Assembly (NCBI RefSeq): GCF_015100155.1
Contig: NZ_JACKZA010000006.1
Span: 62,001-126,000, forward strand
DNA: 64,000 nucleotides
Source: Acidithiobacillus sp. HP-2
GTDB lineage: Bacteria; Pseudomonadota; Gammaproteobacteria; Acidithiobacillales; Acidithiobacillaceae
Direction: 5' to 3'
The first letter of the stretch is position 1; each line of letters begins with the position of its first letter. The translations under genes and the position numbers were made by a program. The notes under the pieces were generated by a model. It saw only the letters and a list, made by a program, of their open reading frames with translations, was not told where the DNA came from and searched no databases. This document shows positions 6,518-14,573 of the stretch, in pieces.

Positions 6518-7828
6518 TCATTGATTCACCGCGAACAATACCGGTACCCTGAAGAACGCAGCCCAGGCCTTTGCCGACACTCTCTGGATGGCCGGGATAT
6601 TAGTCCCCCGCGCCCACCAGTCATTGGCCGGAGCCAGCAGGATCTGTATCCCATGCGGGTATAGATCGAGGGCCGGCCACATCAGCAGTTGCTCATAGCA
6701 GATGAGATAGCCGACCTTTTTGCCGTCCATCTCCGTGGTTTCCGGTTTTCGGGAAAACGGGGCCATCCGGAAACTGCCCTGGGGGCGCCACGGGTGCCAC
6801 ATCGAGAATGGCACAGGGATGTGATCCGGCAGCACCGTCTGATGGCCATCCTGGATCTTGACCAGAGCATCCAGGTAACCCTTGGCAAGGGGCACATCGG
6901 CCCCGAGCAACACGATTTGTTCTGGATGTCGGGCCGTCCAGCGGATGACCGGGCGCCAAATGGCCCGGGTGCCCGGCAGCCAGGGGCCAGCCACGGTTTC
7001 GGGGAGTAACACTACTTTGTCGCCAGAGCGCAGATCCGCCAGGACCTTCGGAGCCAGTTCCATGGATGCCTCGACATAGGAAAGATTGGAACGCAGACGG
7101 CCCAGGTGGGTATCGATGCCCACCCAGCCAGTGGGCGCTGTGGGCAGCGGGTGCCCCATCATGGCATCCAGGGCAGGGAAAGCAAAAGGCAAAAGCCAAA
7201 GAGCGACGACAACAAATCCAACCACCAGCAGGCGGGTCAAGATCTCTTGATTCTTCTGCGTCAAGCGCCCCAGCGCGAAGATCCCGAGAATGGTCAGCAG
7301 GATGCCGGTTGGTCCTGCGGCGACGGCGCCGAGCCAGGGGGAAGTCCAGCCGATGATGCCCAAAGGCGGGAAGATCGTGGATATGGCGGAGGTGATGACG
7401 GTGGCCGTGACCGCGCCAAAACCGCCGCCAGTAAGGCTGCCGCCCGCAGGGCTGCTGCCACGGAAATACAGAGTAATGTACGGGTACGCCATATAGGGCA
7501 GGGCAAAGGCCAGAGATGACAGCGACCAGAACCCCATACCGAGAAACAGCCCGGCGTGTAGGAAGAAAACCGATGTGCCTTTGATGAGACCATAGGTCGT
7601 CGCCAGGTGGTAACCCAGCATCAGCAGAAACGGGTGCAACCAGTGCCGCTTGTTCACGATGGGCAGAAGCAGCAACGCCAGTGGGGCAAGCCAGATGGCA
7701 TGAGGCCAGGCCAGGGCACCAACCAGGGCGCCCAGGAGTGCCGGAATGGCGAATCTGGAGATGGGAGCGGACTTTCTCCGCGAATCGTCTACCGGGTAGA
7801 CGGAAACGGGTACGTATTTGCTCTGCAT
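6518..7828 (-). CDS. traB: TraB-like conjugal transfer protein (nitrilase/Lnt-like)
   Basis: A 436-residue protein with several N-terminal membrane helices (about residues 25-215) and a C-terminal carbon-nitrogen hydrolase-like domain. That layout matches apolipoprotein N-acyltransferase and the TraB proteins encoded next to traF on Ti-type plasmids. The nitrilase Glu (LLPE277T) and Cys (LIC377YEQ) are visible. At the place of the catalytic Lys the sequence is PDHIPVPF, with Asp instead. A second palindrome copy (7786-7802) lies inside codons 9-14 (SVYPVD). Called TraB rather than a housekeeping Lnt because of the context and the altered Lys. It heads the traB-x-x-traF unit. Confidence 0.75.
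   Translation of the reverse strand: MQSKYVPVSVYPVDDSRRKSAPISRFAIPALLGALVGALAWPHAIWLAPLALLLLPIVNKRHWLHPFLLMLGYHLATTYGLIKGTSVFFLHAGLFLGMGFWSLSSLAFALPYMAYPYITLYFRGSSPAGGSLTGGGFGAVTATVITSAISTIFPPLGIIGWTSPWLGAVAAGPTGILLTILGIFALGRLTQKNQEILTRLLVVGFVVVALWLLPFAFPALDAMMGHPLPTAPTGWVGIDTHLGRLRSNLSYVEASMELAPKVLADLRSGDKVVLLPETVAGPWLPGTRAIWRPVIRWTARHPEQIVLLGADVPLAKGYLDALVKIQDGHQTVLPDHIPVPFSMWHPWRPQGSFRMAPFSRKPETTEMDGKKVGYLICYEQLLMWPALDLYPHGIQILLAPANDWWARGTNIPAIQRVSAKAWAAFFRVPVLFAVNQ
6657..6667. repeat. Isolated copy of the 11-mer GGGTATAGATC inside the traB-like gene
   Basis: This is the same 11-mer that accompanies the palindromes, but here it encodes Asp-Leu-Tyr-Pro and has no palindrome nearby. It lies 150 bp before the 109-residue gene. 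It may be chance or an internal promoter element. Confidence 0.4.
7786..7802. repeat. 17-bp palindrome copy 3, inside the traB-like gene
   Basis: An exact CGTCTACCGGGTAGACG, 26 bp into the coding sequence. With the copy at 7859-7875 it brackets the start codon, a layout suited to co-operative repression. Confidence 0.9.
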
Positions 7829-7832
7829 GAGC

Positions 7833-7875
7833 GGGTATAGATCGGAGATGGGGCGGATCGTCTACCGGGTAGACG
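7833..7875 (-). promoter_or_regulatory. Probable promoter/operator of the traB-traF operon
   Basis: An exact palindrome (7859-7875) is followed on the minus strand, after 15 bp, by GATCTATACCC (7843-7833); the ATG is at 7828. The spacing is identical to that before the par operon. If TATACC acts as a -10 element, transcription would start at or inside the first codons, so either the leader is very short or the motif has another role. Confidence 0.6.
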
Positions 7876-7971
7876 GGCGCAGTGGCCAAGTTTTCCCGGA
7901 AAACGCCCACATGACCCCTTCTTTATCTTGCGTTCCGCTTTTCTTTCGGTAGACACTTTTTTTGGCGTTTT

Positions 7972-7988
7972 CGTCTACCGGGTAGACG
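7972..7988. repeat. 17-bp palindrome copy 5
   Basis: An exact CGTCTACCGGGTAGACG in the non-coding region. A half site (CGGTAGAC) lies 18 bp to its left at 7947-7954. Confidence 0.9.
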
Positions 7989-8042
7989 ATTTTTTGGAGC
8001 GTTATCCCCGCGATCCACAGTCCGAAGCCCAGACAACGAAGT

Positions 8043-8060
8043 GGGGTCCAACTGGACCCC
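8043..8060. repeat. Perfect 8-2-8 inverted repeat
   Basis: GGGGTCCA-AC-TGGACCCC would form a very stable hairpin. No T-run follows it on either strand, so it is not a standard terminator for topB. It could be a processing signal or part of a transfer origin. Confidence 0.6.
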
Positions 8061-8190
8061 CGGCGGCCGTCTGGGTTGTGGTCGGCAAGCCGGAACGAGT
8101 ACCGGCTGGTCGTTACACGGTAACGAGTCGTCCATAAGGCGGTGGAGCTGCGGGGATAACGCGACCAGATGTCCTGGGAAAAGCGGGGTT

Positions 8191-8207
8191 CGTCTACCGG
8201 GTAGACG
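8191..8207. repeat. 17-bp palindrome copy 6, just beyond the topB stop
   Basis: An exact CGTCTACCGGGTAGACG, 28 bp past the end of topB. Confidence 0.9.
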
Positions 8208-8234
8208 ATCTCAGGAAGCAACAAATTGTCTCGC

Positions 8235-10289
8235 TCATGTTTTTTTCTCGCTCCACTTCGTTCCGAGCTTCCTGGCATCCTGCTTGTCCGGCCACCAGCA
8301 GGACTGGCAGCCCTCGCACTTGCAAAAAGCGTCGCCTTTCTTCGTCTTCAGGATGATGGTTGGTTTCTTGCAGGCGGGGCAGGAGGGCCCAACCTTTTGC
8401 ATCTTGCCCCGCGTTTTCACGGCAGACGACTTACCACGACTAGCGCCGGAAGTCGGCCGTGCCTGGCCGACAGCAACGGTCGTCGCCTTGGCCGCCTCGA
8501 TCATGCGCACCACGAATTTGCGCTGGGCTTCCTCGAACTGCTGTAGCGTCACGCGGCCCTCAGACACGGATGACAGGGCATCTTCCCAGCGTGCCGTCAG
8601 GACGGGATCGGTGAGGTCTTTGGGCAGCGCGTGAACCAGCGCCCGCCCTGCCTGGGTGGAGAGGATCTGCTTGCCCTTACGCTCCAGGAATCCCCGGGTC
8701 AGCAGCGTTTCAATGATGCTGGCCCGAGTGGCCTCGGTTCCCAGTCCGGAGGTTTCCTTGAGTTTGGCCTTGGCGGCTTCATCCTCCACCACCTTATGGA
8801 TGTTGCTCATGGCCTCAATGAGCGACCCATCCGTAAATCGGGCCGGCGGCTTGGTCTGTTTTGCCTGGACATCTGCATCCTGGACGTTCAGAACCTGGCC
8901 TTTTTTGAGCGCCGGGATCAGCTGGGCGGGGGTGTCATCACTATCGTCATCGGTCATCCCATACACGGCTTTCCAGCCTGCGGAGACCGGGATGTTGGCA
9001 GTCGCCTTCCAGTCCTCGCCGGTGCAAGTCAGAATGGCCCTGATCGCTCGATACACATAGGGCGGATAGAACTGCGCGAGATAGGAGCGGACGATGATCT
9101 CGTAGACTTTGGCCACGGCGGGTCTCATGGAGCCCTGCATGGAGCCGGTCGGAATGATGGCGTGGTGCGCCGTCACTTTACCCGTATTCCAGATGGCCAA
9201 CTTCCGGTCAGAATCAGCGGCTTTCACCAGATCCGCAAATCCAGCTTTTGCCAGGCCGGACAGTATCTGTCCGGCATCCCCATGCTGTTCTTCCGGTAGA
9301 TAGCGGCAATCGGTCCGGGGATAGGTCGCCGCCTTGTGTTCCTCATACAGCGCCTGGGCCGCATCAAGGACATTTTGCGCCGACATGCCGAGCTTGGCGG
9401 AGCAGACCTTTTGTAACTCGGCAAGGGAGAAGCCTAATGGTGCCTGCTGCTGCTTTTCGGCGCTGGTGAAGTCCTTCACCGACGCCTTGCCGTCTGCTTT
9501 GGCCCGGGATACCAGCCGATCAGCGGCTTTCCGGTCGGTGAGGTAGCCTTCGACATCGACGCCCTCGAAATCCTCCCTCAGCTCCCAGGTGGCCCAGAAG
9601 CCCGCGTTGATGCGCGGAACGTAGTAGTCCTTCGGCTTGAAGTGCTCGATCTTCTCATCACGGGCCACGACCAGAGCCAAGGTCGGCGTCTGCACCCGAC
9701 CCACGGAGACGACCCCAGCGCCGCTGTTGCGCAGCGTGAATGCGCGGGTGAGATTCATGCCCATGAGCCAGTCCGCGCGGGCACGGGCTTCGGCAGAATT
9801 GCGGAGATTCTGGTAGTCCTGGTTATCCTTGAGCGATGCCAGCGCCTTACGCACGGATTGCTCATCGAGGGCGGCCAGCCAGATCCTCAGGGTTGGTCCT
9901 TTCCAGCGGAGTTCCTCCAGTACCTCATCCACCAGCAGCTGGCCCTCTCGGTCCGGGTCGCCTGCATTGACGACAGACGAAGCTTTCTTGAGCAGGTCCC
10001 GGATCACCTTGATCTGGGCCTTGGCGTCATCCTTCGCCCGCTTTTTCCATTGCTCGGGGAAAATGGGCAAATCCTCAAATCGCCATTTCTTCTTGCCCTT
10101 CGGCGTGGTGGGGACATCATCGGGCGTATAGAAGTCCGGCTCTTCTTGCTCGAAGATATGGCCGAAGCACCAGGTCACGACGGTATCGGATCCGCACTGA
10201 ATGAACCCGTTACCCTTGTTCTTCGGTCCGGGCAAATACTCGGCGATCCCTTTGCCCAGACTGGGCTTCTCAGCGATGTATAGTTTCAT
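8235..10289 (-). CDS. topB: DNA topoisomerase III (type IA), mobile-element form
   Basis: A 684-residue type IA topoisomerase that passes single strands through a transient nick, here probably serving decatenation or transfer of the element. The Toprim domain is N-terminal (MKLYIAEKPSLGKGIAEYLPG; DPDREGQLLVDEVLEE near residue 115). The catalytic Tyr lies in AATYPRTDCRYLP, near residue 325. A C-terminal zinc ribbon is visible (CPACKK at about 640, CKCEGCQSCWW at about 662). Plasmid and ICE copies of this enzyme (TraE of RP4) lie close to traF, as here. GAGGG seven bases upstream supports the ATG at 10289. A palindrome lies in the leader. Confidence 0.9.
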   Translation of the reverse strand: MKLYIAEKPSLGKGIAEYLPGPKNKGNGFIQCGSDTVVTWCFGHIFEQEEPDFYTPDDVPTTPKGKKKWRFEDLPIFPEQWKKRAKDDAKAQIKVIRDLLKKASSVVNAGDPDREGQLLVDEVLEELRWKGPTLRIWLAALDEQSVRKALASLKDNQDYQNLRNSAEARARADWLMGMNLTRAFTLRNSGAGVVSVGRVQTPTLALVVARDEKIEHFKPKDYYVPRINAGFWATWELREDFEGVDVEGYLTDRKAADRLVSRAKADGKASVKDFTSAEKQQQAPLGFSLAELQKVCSAKLGMSAQNVLDAAQALYEEHKAATYPRTDCRYLPEEQHGDAGQILSGLAKAGFADLVKAADSDRKLAIWNTGKVTAHHAIIPTGSMQGSMRPAVAKVYEIIVRSYLAQFYPPYVYRAIRAILTCTGEDWKATANIPVSAGWKAVYGMTDDDSDDTPAQLIPALKKGQVLNVQDADVQAKQTKPPARFTDGSLIEAMSNIHKVVEDEAAKAKLKETSGLGTEATRASIIETLLTRGFLERKGKQILSTQAGRALVHALPKDLTDPVLTARWEDALSSVSEGRVTLQQFEEAQRKFVVRMIEAAKATTVAVGQARPTSGASRGKSSAVKTRGKMQKVGPSCPACKKPTIILKTKKGDAFCKCEGCQSCWWPDKQDARKLGTKWSEKKT

Positions 10290-10303
10290 TAGGTACCCTC
10301 AAT

Positions 10304-10352
10304 CGTCTACCGGGTAGACGCTCTGCGTCACCCCAACGCAAGGGTATAGATC
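10304..10352 (-). promoter_or_regulatory. Control region upstream of topB
   Basis: On the minus strand GATCTATACCC (10352-10342) comes first, then after 21 bp an exact palindrome (10320-10304), then the ribosome-binding site and ATG (10289). The order is the reverse of the other two promoter regions, so here the palindrome would lie downstream of transcription start, as a roadblock-type operator. Confidence 0.55.
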
Positions 10353-10911
10353 GTTGTTGGGTCGGTCACTGTCCCGGATCGGCAAGCGTTAGATCCGAAC
10401 GACCAAAATGCAGCGGAAGCAGTCGTTCAAAGGCAGGTTGGGAATCAGGTCTTTTTCTGTCTCATGGCATCCGCCGATGCCGCCGCAATTGCCAACTTCT
10501 GGATTGCCGAATATTCCGCACTGCCTTTGAACTGGTCGACAAGAGCAATGATTCGGTTACCCTACATATTCCTAGTCATTTGATGGTAACATGAGCCAAA
10601 TAATGATTAACGATAACGCTGATTGGAAATTCGGTTTAATCAGGTTGGGGCTGTAAATAAACTGAGCCATGAACCTTGGAAAGGGCCAAATCTGCTCCCT
10701 GATAAAGGTGTCCATCTTAAGAATTCAAAAGCTTAACGACCATAATGGGAGCCTCATGGCTTTGAATGATTAACCATTGCACATAATTTTGATTGCCATC
10801 ATTCTCTACTACAGCCTCATCGTGCTAACTTTCAGTTATCAACATCTCAGTAAGCGATGAGAGGTTGCTTCTTCTATGTAGGCACTATACATCGCTGAGA
10901 CTTCTCATATA
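10353..10911. other. Intergenic region at the right border of the conjugative block
   Basis: No gene is supported. Composition falls from G+C-rich to AT-rich across this stretch, marking the apparent edge of the topB-tra-par block. I could not find an integrase, an att core or a repeat matching the left border. Confidence 0.4.
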
Positions 10912-11289
10912 CTACACATGGTGTCGAGGAGCCATTACCCTAATCGAGCTATTAATCTGTGACCGGTTAGACAAAAACCATTTAATAGCGGTAAGTTCGT
11001 CCATCAATTGACTTAATGAGCATTGTAATTCTAAATTCTTGTCTTTAGCACGGGCATCTTCTAACATTAAAAAAACTACATGCTCAATGTCTAAAATATC
11101 GTGCTCCAGAACTTCCCCGTTATTACAGCTTGCAGGCATATCGTTGAGATCAATCAGCTCATTTAAGCCTGTAATTAACTCACGTAAACCATCGACTAGT
11201 AGATAGCGACATTCCTTATCTGCACTGGCTACCAGAGCAACATGAAACAATCCGTTGAACAGCATTTTGGATAATTTGAGGTTACGCAT
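10912..11289 (-). CDS. Hypothetical cytoplasmic protein
   Basis: A 125-residue protein, mostly helical by sequence (LIDLNDMPASC, HDILDIEHVVFLMLEDARAKDK, SQLMDELTAIKWFLSNR) and without a signal peptide. AAGGAGG eight bases before the ATG at 11289 makes the start firm. It is transcribed alone and lies in AT-rich accessory DNA, convergent with nothing. I do not recognise the family. Confidence 0.6.
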   Translation of the reverse strand: MRNLKLSKMLFNGLFHVALVASADKECRYLLVDGLRELITGLNELIDLNDMPASCNNGEVLEHDILDIEHVVFLMLEDARAKDKNLELQCSLSQLMDELTAIKWFLSNRSQINSSIRVMAPRHHV

Positions 11290-11490
11290 TTTGTCCTCCT
11301 TTCTGCTAATATATGAAAAATCTAATTACATTCTGCTTCAGGATATATTAGTAAACAATAAAACAAAAACCTTCCAGATTGTTACGCTGGGGATGACTTT
11401 ATCCGTAACCTCTAAGCCAGTAGATCTAACAGCATTAAAAACAACTGTTAGTTCACAGAAAAGTCATATCATCGTACCAAAAATGTTTGG

Positions 11491-12282
11491 CTAGAAGTTA
11501 TAAGCAACACCTACCATACCCCGCAAGCTGTTTACACGGGTCTTCACGTTGATGGGGCCGAATTGTTTAGATGCCAAGTAGCGATCGTAATTCACCCCGA
11601 CGAATCCACTGACATTCGGCAGGAAGCGGTAACTTAGTTTACTGCCCACCTGGAATACATTGGCTGATGGAACGCCGCCAGGCTGAACGGACAAATCAGA
11701 AAATTTCACTTTTTCATTGGATGATATGCCCACCATATAGCCAGCATGGGCAGACAGGGTGAGGTCTTGAACAGGCCCCATGGCAAGAAACAATCCACCA
11801 CCGATGGCATTATTATTGTAGGTTGCATTTCCGAAGTTGCCATTATCACCAATCCCTAATTTGAACTGAGCGTACTGATAGCCAATATAGGGGCCCACTA
11901 TCAGATTGTGACCAAACTGAAACCCCTTGCCCAGCCGCGCATTAAAAGCCATGGAATGACCATTGTTGCTGGTATTTCCATTGCTGTCACCAATAATGGG
12001 GCTAAATCCATAATTAAACCCTAGATGCAAGAGGACATCATCCTGACTGATACCGTTCAGTACCACACCGACACCACCCGAGGTGTTTCCACCAGCAGCG
12101 GGTTTCATGGACTTGAAGGACTGTGCGAAATCTTGCGTATTAAAAGAGTTGTATGAATCGGGTGTACCGATAGCCTCCCCGTAAATGCCGATATAGTTCA
12201 GACCATGTTGAAGTGGGCTGGCAAAGGCCAATACGGGGAACACGCCCAGCGCTGCGCAGCCAATCAAAGCAATAGTTTTCAT
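11491..12282 (-). CDS. Outer-membrane beta-barrel protein
   Basis: A 263-residue protein starting MKTIALIGCAALGVFPVLAFA, a clear signal peptide (cleavage near residue 21). The rest has alternating short strands with Gly/Asn-rich loops and aromatic girdles (FNYGFSPI, VGPYIGYQYAQFKLG). It ends GMVGVAYNF, and the terminal Phe is the usual barrel-insertion signal. Length and pattern suit an 8-12-stranded OmpA/OmpW-like surface barrel. The start at 12282 has AAAGGTG upstream; a longer in-frame start adds 20 residues without a site. Function, whether pore or adhesin, is open. Confidence 0.75.
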   Translation of the reverse strand: MKTIALIGCAALGVFPVLAFASPLQHGLNYIGIYGEAIGTPDSYNSFNTQDFAQSFKSMKPAAGGNTSGGVGVVLNGISQDDVLLHLGFNYGFSPIIGDSNGNTSNNGHSMAFNARLGKGFQFGHNLIVGPYIGYQYAQFKLGIGDNGNFGNATYNNNAIGGGLFLAMGPVQDLTLSAHAGYMVGISSNEKVKFSDLSVQPGGVPSANVFQVGSKLSYRFLPNVSGFVGVNYDRYLASKQFGPINVKTRVNSLRGMVGVAYNF

Positions 12283-12758
12283 TTGATTCACCTTTGTGCA
12301 AATTGATTTATATACTATAGTAAATATTTTACAGCTTATCAACTTTTGTATCTATCTGAAAAATAAATAAGTTATTTGTATTGTTTTAATTATATTCTTA
12401 TTTATGGTGACGTTATATTTGTATTTTATTGCTTGCCTATGCCCTTTTTGCAGTGTCGTTATCTGATCTATGCTATTCATTTTTGTACAATGAAATTCTT
12501 ATTTTGATTGTTTCATATCAACGACAAAGTAATTTTATAATGTATGTTTTAGATCTTCAGTAACCCGCCATGATCATTGTTAATAAACAGTAATCAAGGA
12601 AATATGAGAAAGCATTAAGAAGTCGCCAATTAGCTACAGCAACGTTATTGTAATCAATTTTTGACAATGTACCAGAATTAATCGACAATAAATCAACGTA
12701 TCAAATTAGCTGAATCTTAAATCCAGTTATCTACATGGAGAAGGAGATAAGTGAGAAT
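12283..12758. other. AT-rich intergenic region between divergent genes
   Basis: This carries no supported gene. It separates the outer-membrane barrel gene (minus) from the envelope lipoprotein run (plus) and should hold both promoters. It is markedly AT-rich with many T-tracts. Confidence 0.4.
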
Positions 12759-13031
12759 ATGAAAATATCAAAATTGTTTTTTCTAATACCGCCGTTATTC
12801 GGCATGGCTCTTGCCGGTTGTTCAGCCGTTTCTCAAGGGCCCCAGGGTGGCCATCCAGTTTCCTGGTATTTACATCATCAGAAAAAAATGTCGCAGGAAG
12901 TAGCCTGGTGTAAAAACAGTGCCGGCCGAGACAAGTTGGCATCCTGCAAAAATGCTGAAAAAGCCTCTGGTAATGCATTGTCTTATAACGCCAATAAAAC
13001 TCTACATAGTTTCGGGAAAGCCTTGCCTTGA
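12759..13031 (+). CDS. EexN-like lipoprotein
   Basis: A 90-residue lipoprotein with a hydrophobic leader and lipobox LAGC near residue 20. The mature part has HPVSWYLHHQKKMSQEVAWCKN, then a second Cys (ASCKNAEKASGNAL). This His-Pro-Val-x-Trp-Tyr, Cys-Lys-Asn, Cys-x-Asn-Ala layout is typical of the EexN family, small lipoproteins linked to entry exclusion in conjugative systems but also found alone. ATG 12759 is preferred because AAGGAG lies between it and an earlier in-frame ATG. It opens a run of four envelope genes. Confidence 0.6.
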   Translation: MKISKLFFLIPPLFGMALAGCSAVSQGPQGGHPVSWYLHHQKKMSQEVAWCKNSAGRDKLASCKNAEKASGNALSYNANKTLHSFGKALP

Positions 13032-13059
13032 GGTGTGTTAATTCAAAGGAGAAATTATC

Positions 13060-13320
13060 ATGAATGTATGGAAAACGATGAAGACGCTCACGCTGACAAT
13101 GATCATGTTGGCCCCTCTGGCCCTTGCCGGGTGCGGAGGCGGCCCTAGCGCCAAAGCCGAGTCAGCGCAGAATAATGCACGCGCTGCCCAGGAGACAGCC
13201 AATCGGGCCTTGGCGAAAGCCGATGCGCTACAGCATAAACAAAATGAAGCATTAAACCGGGCAGACGCTGCGCAACAGACGGCAAACCAGGCAGCTCGGG
13301 AAGCGAACAATGCCCAGTAA
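13060..13320 (+). CDS. Alanine-zipper lipoprotein (Lpp-like)
   Basis: An 86-residue lipoprotein with lipobox LAGC (Cys25) followed by a coiled-coil of Ala-rich heptads (AESAQNNARAAQETANRALAKAD). This resembles Lpp/OprI-type alanine zippers, which trimerise at the outer membrane. It lacks the C-terminal Lys-Lys/Arg-Lys that ties Lpp to peptidoglycan and ends NNAQ, so it is probably unattached. AAAGGAG eight bases upstream sets the start. A second member of this type is encoded at 63114-63419. Confidence 0.75.
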   Translation: MNVWKTMKTLTLTMIMLAPLALAGCGGGPSAKAESAQNNARAAQETANRALAKADALQHKQNEALNRADAAQQTANQAAREANNAQ

Positions 13321-13403
13321 ACTGGAATAGAGCGTCCTGCTCGTTGAGCAGGATCCTGACGCCCTATCCGTTCCATGCTTACAGCAAACACAAGGAATGA
13401 ACA

Positions 13404-13862
13404 ATGCGTATTCAATATCCAAACTACGGGAAGCAACTCGGCTGGATGGCTGCAGTTCTCTGTATGGGGGCGGTATTGCCTTTAAGTGGCTGCGTCGCTA
13501 TCGCTGCAGCCGGTGCGGGAGCCGGCAGCGTTGCTGCTGTACATTCAGGCGTTCTATCCGACTATCATGCCTATTATCCAAGGCCGCACGGAACGGTTCA
13601 GGCTGCCGTTCTGCATGTTTTTTCGGAAATGCATATTACCTATGTGGGTAATGTGAAGAAAAATCCAGACAAATGGATCATTGATGGAAAAACGGCAGCA
13701 GGCACGGATGTCAGCGTCATTTTGAAATCTACAAGTCCAGGGGTTACCAAAGTGACGATGGGCGTTGGACTATTTGGCAATAAAACACTTTCCAGACAGT
13801 TTTTCTCGTCGTTGAACCAGACGCTGGGTGTCCAGGCTACCGTCAAGGCCCCGCCTATTTGA
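13404..13862 (+). CDS. DUF3568-type lipoprotein
   Basis: A 152-residue lipoprotein. The leader ends LSGC (Cys30) and is followed by a Gly/Ala-rich AAAGAGAGSVAAVHSG linker. Residues about 50-150 form an alpha/beta domain (TVQAAVLHVFSEMHITYVG, KTAAGTDVSVILKST, VTKVTMGVGLFGNKTLSRQF), the pattern of the DUF3568 family of small periplasmic lipoproteins of unknown role. AAGGAA lies before the ATG. A hairpin between this gene and the previous one (13334-13352, TCCTGCTC-GTT-GAGCAGGA) lacks a T-tract. Confidence 0.65.
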   Translation: MRIQYPNYGKQLGWMAAVLCMGAVLPLSGCVAIAAAGAGAGSVAAVHSGVLSDYHAYYPRPHGTVQAAVLHVFSEMHITYVGNVKKNPDKWIIDGKTAAGTDVSVILKSTSPGVTKVTMGVGLFGNKTLSRQFFSSLNQTLGVQATVKAPPI

Positions 13863-13890
13863 TTTCAAGTAAATGAAAAAGGAGATAAGG

Positions 13891-14526
13891 ATGAAATTTT
13901 CACAACGTACAGAAAACCCAAAGTTTTTGGGTGCTTGTATAACGATATTCATGTTGGGTACAGGAAGCGCTATTGCGTCAACAGGTAATGCGCCCGACAG
14001 CGTCGTGGCCAAGCTCAACATGGCGCTCATACACTCCATGAAAATGGGGCCATCCAGTAGCTTTAAGAGTCGTTTTCACGCATTGTATCCCGAAATCAGC
14101 CACGCCTATGATTTTTCAAAGATCGCGCACTACAGCCTGGGGACCGCGTGGGATAAGCTGTCTGCTCCAGAAAAGAAGCAGTTCGTGCAGGCGCTGACCG
14201 ATTATTCTGTGGCAAATTATGCCGCGCATTTCACCCATTACGCTGGTCAAAAGTTTAGTAGTCCCGTCTCCAAGAGCGTGCCTGGCCACCGAATGATGGT
14301 CAGCAGTACGTTGAAGTCCGGCAATGGTGGTAAAAACAACACGTTTGATTATCTGCTCAGCCAAAACCATGGCCAATGGAAAATTGTCAATGTAACGACA
14401 AACGGCGTCAGCAACCTGGCGATGCAGAAAGCAGAATTTACCAGTGCTCTGAAAAAAGGCGGGATTCATGTGCTACTGAATGAGCTCGATAAACACTCGG
14501 AAAAGTTAGCTCACGCAGCCCAGTAA
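13891..14526 (+). CDS. MlaC/HpnM-like periplasmic lipid-transport protein
   Basis: A 211-residue protein with an N-terminal signal segment (about residues 10-30, ending AIAS). Its body matches the MlaC/Ttg2D family: SRFHALYPEISHAYDFSKIAHYSLGTAWDKLSAPEKKQFVQAL, then a beta-rich half (FDYLLSQNHGQWKIVNVTTNGVSNLAMQKAEFTSAL). MlaC ferries phospholipids between membranes; HpnM is its hopanoid-linked relative. No other mla or hpn gene is nearby. ATG 13891 was chosen because AAGGAG lies six bases before it, inside an apparent 5' extension. Confidence 0.75.
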   Translation: MKFSQRTENPKFLGACITIFMLGTGSAIASTGNAPDSVVAKLNMALIHSMKMGPSSSFKSRFHALYPEISHAYDFSKIAHYSLGTAWDKLSAPEKKQFVQALTDYSVANYAAHFTHYAGQKFSSPVSKSVPGHRMMVSSTLKSGNGGKNNTFDYLLSQNHGQWKIVNVTTNGVSNLAMQKAEFTSALKKGGIHVLLNELDKHSEKLAHAAQ

Positions 14527-14573
14527 TAACCAAGGTCGTGTTGCTGAACAATCTATCAACTAAGGAGAGTTTT

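Larger units (their letters stand above)
7829..8234. other. Repeat-dense non-coding control region between topB and the traB-like gene
   Basis: No convincing gene is seen in these 406 bp. They hold three exact palindrome copies (7859-7875, 7972-7988, 8191-8207), a half site (7947-7954), a 15-bp inverted repeat CGTTAC-ACG-GTAACG (8111-8125) and a strong 8-2-8 hairpin GGGGTCCA-AC-TGGACCCC (8043-8060). Such a cluster in a transfer/partition block could be a centromere, an origin of transfer or a multi-operator switch. Frames that cross it read only through the repeats. Confidence 0.55.

Noticed and set aside
6518-7828. Housekeeping apolipoprotein N-acyltransferase (lnt)
   Set aside because: The catalytic Lys is missing and the gene lies in a transfer operon with traF, fitting TraB better.
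7862-8278. 138-codon frame across the repeat region, with repeated VYPVDE-like peptides
   Set aside because: The peptide repeats are merely translations of the 17-bp palindrome; no start signal and it overlaps topB.
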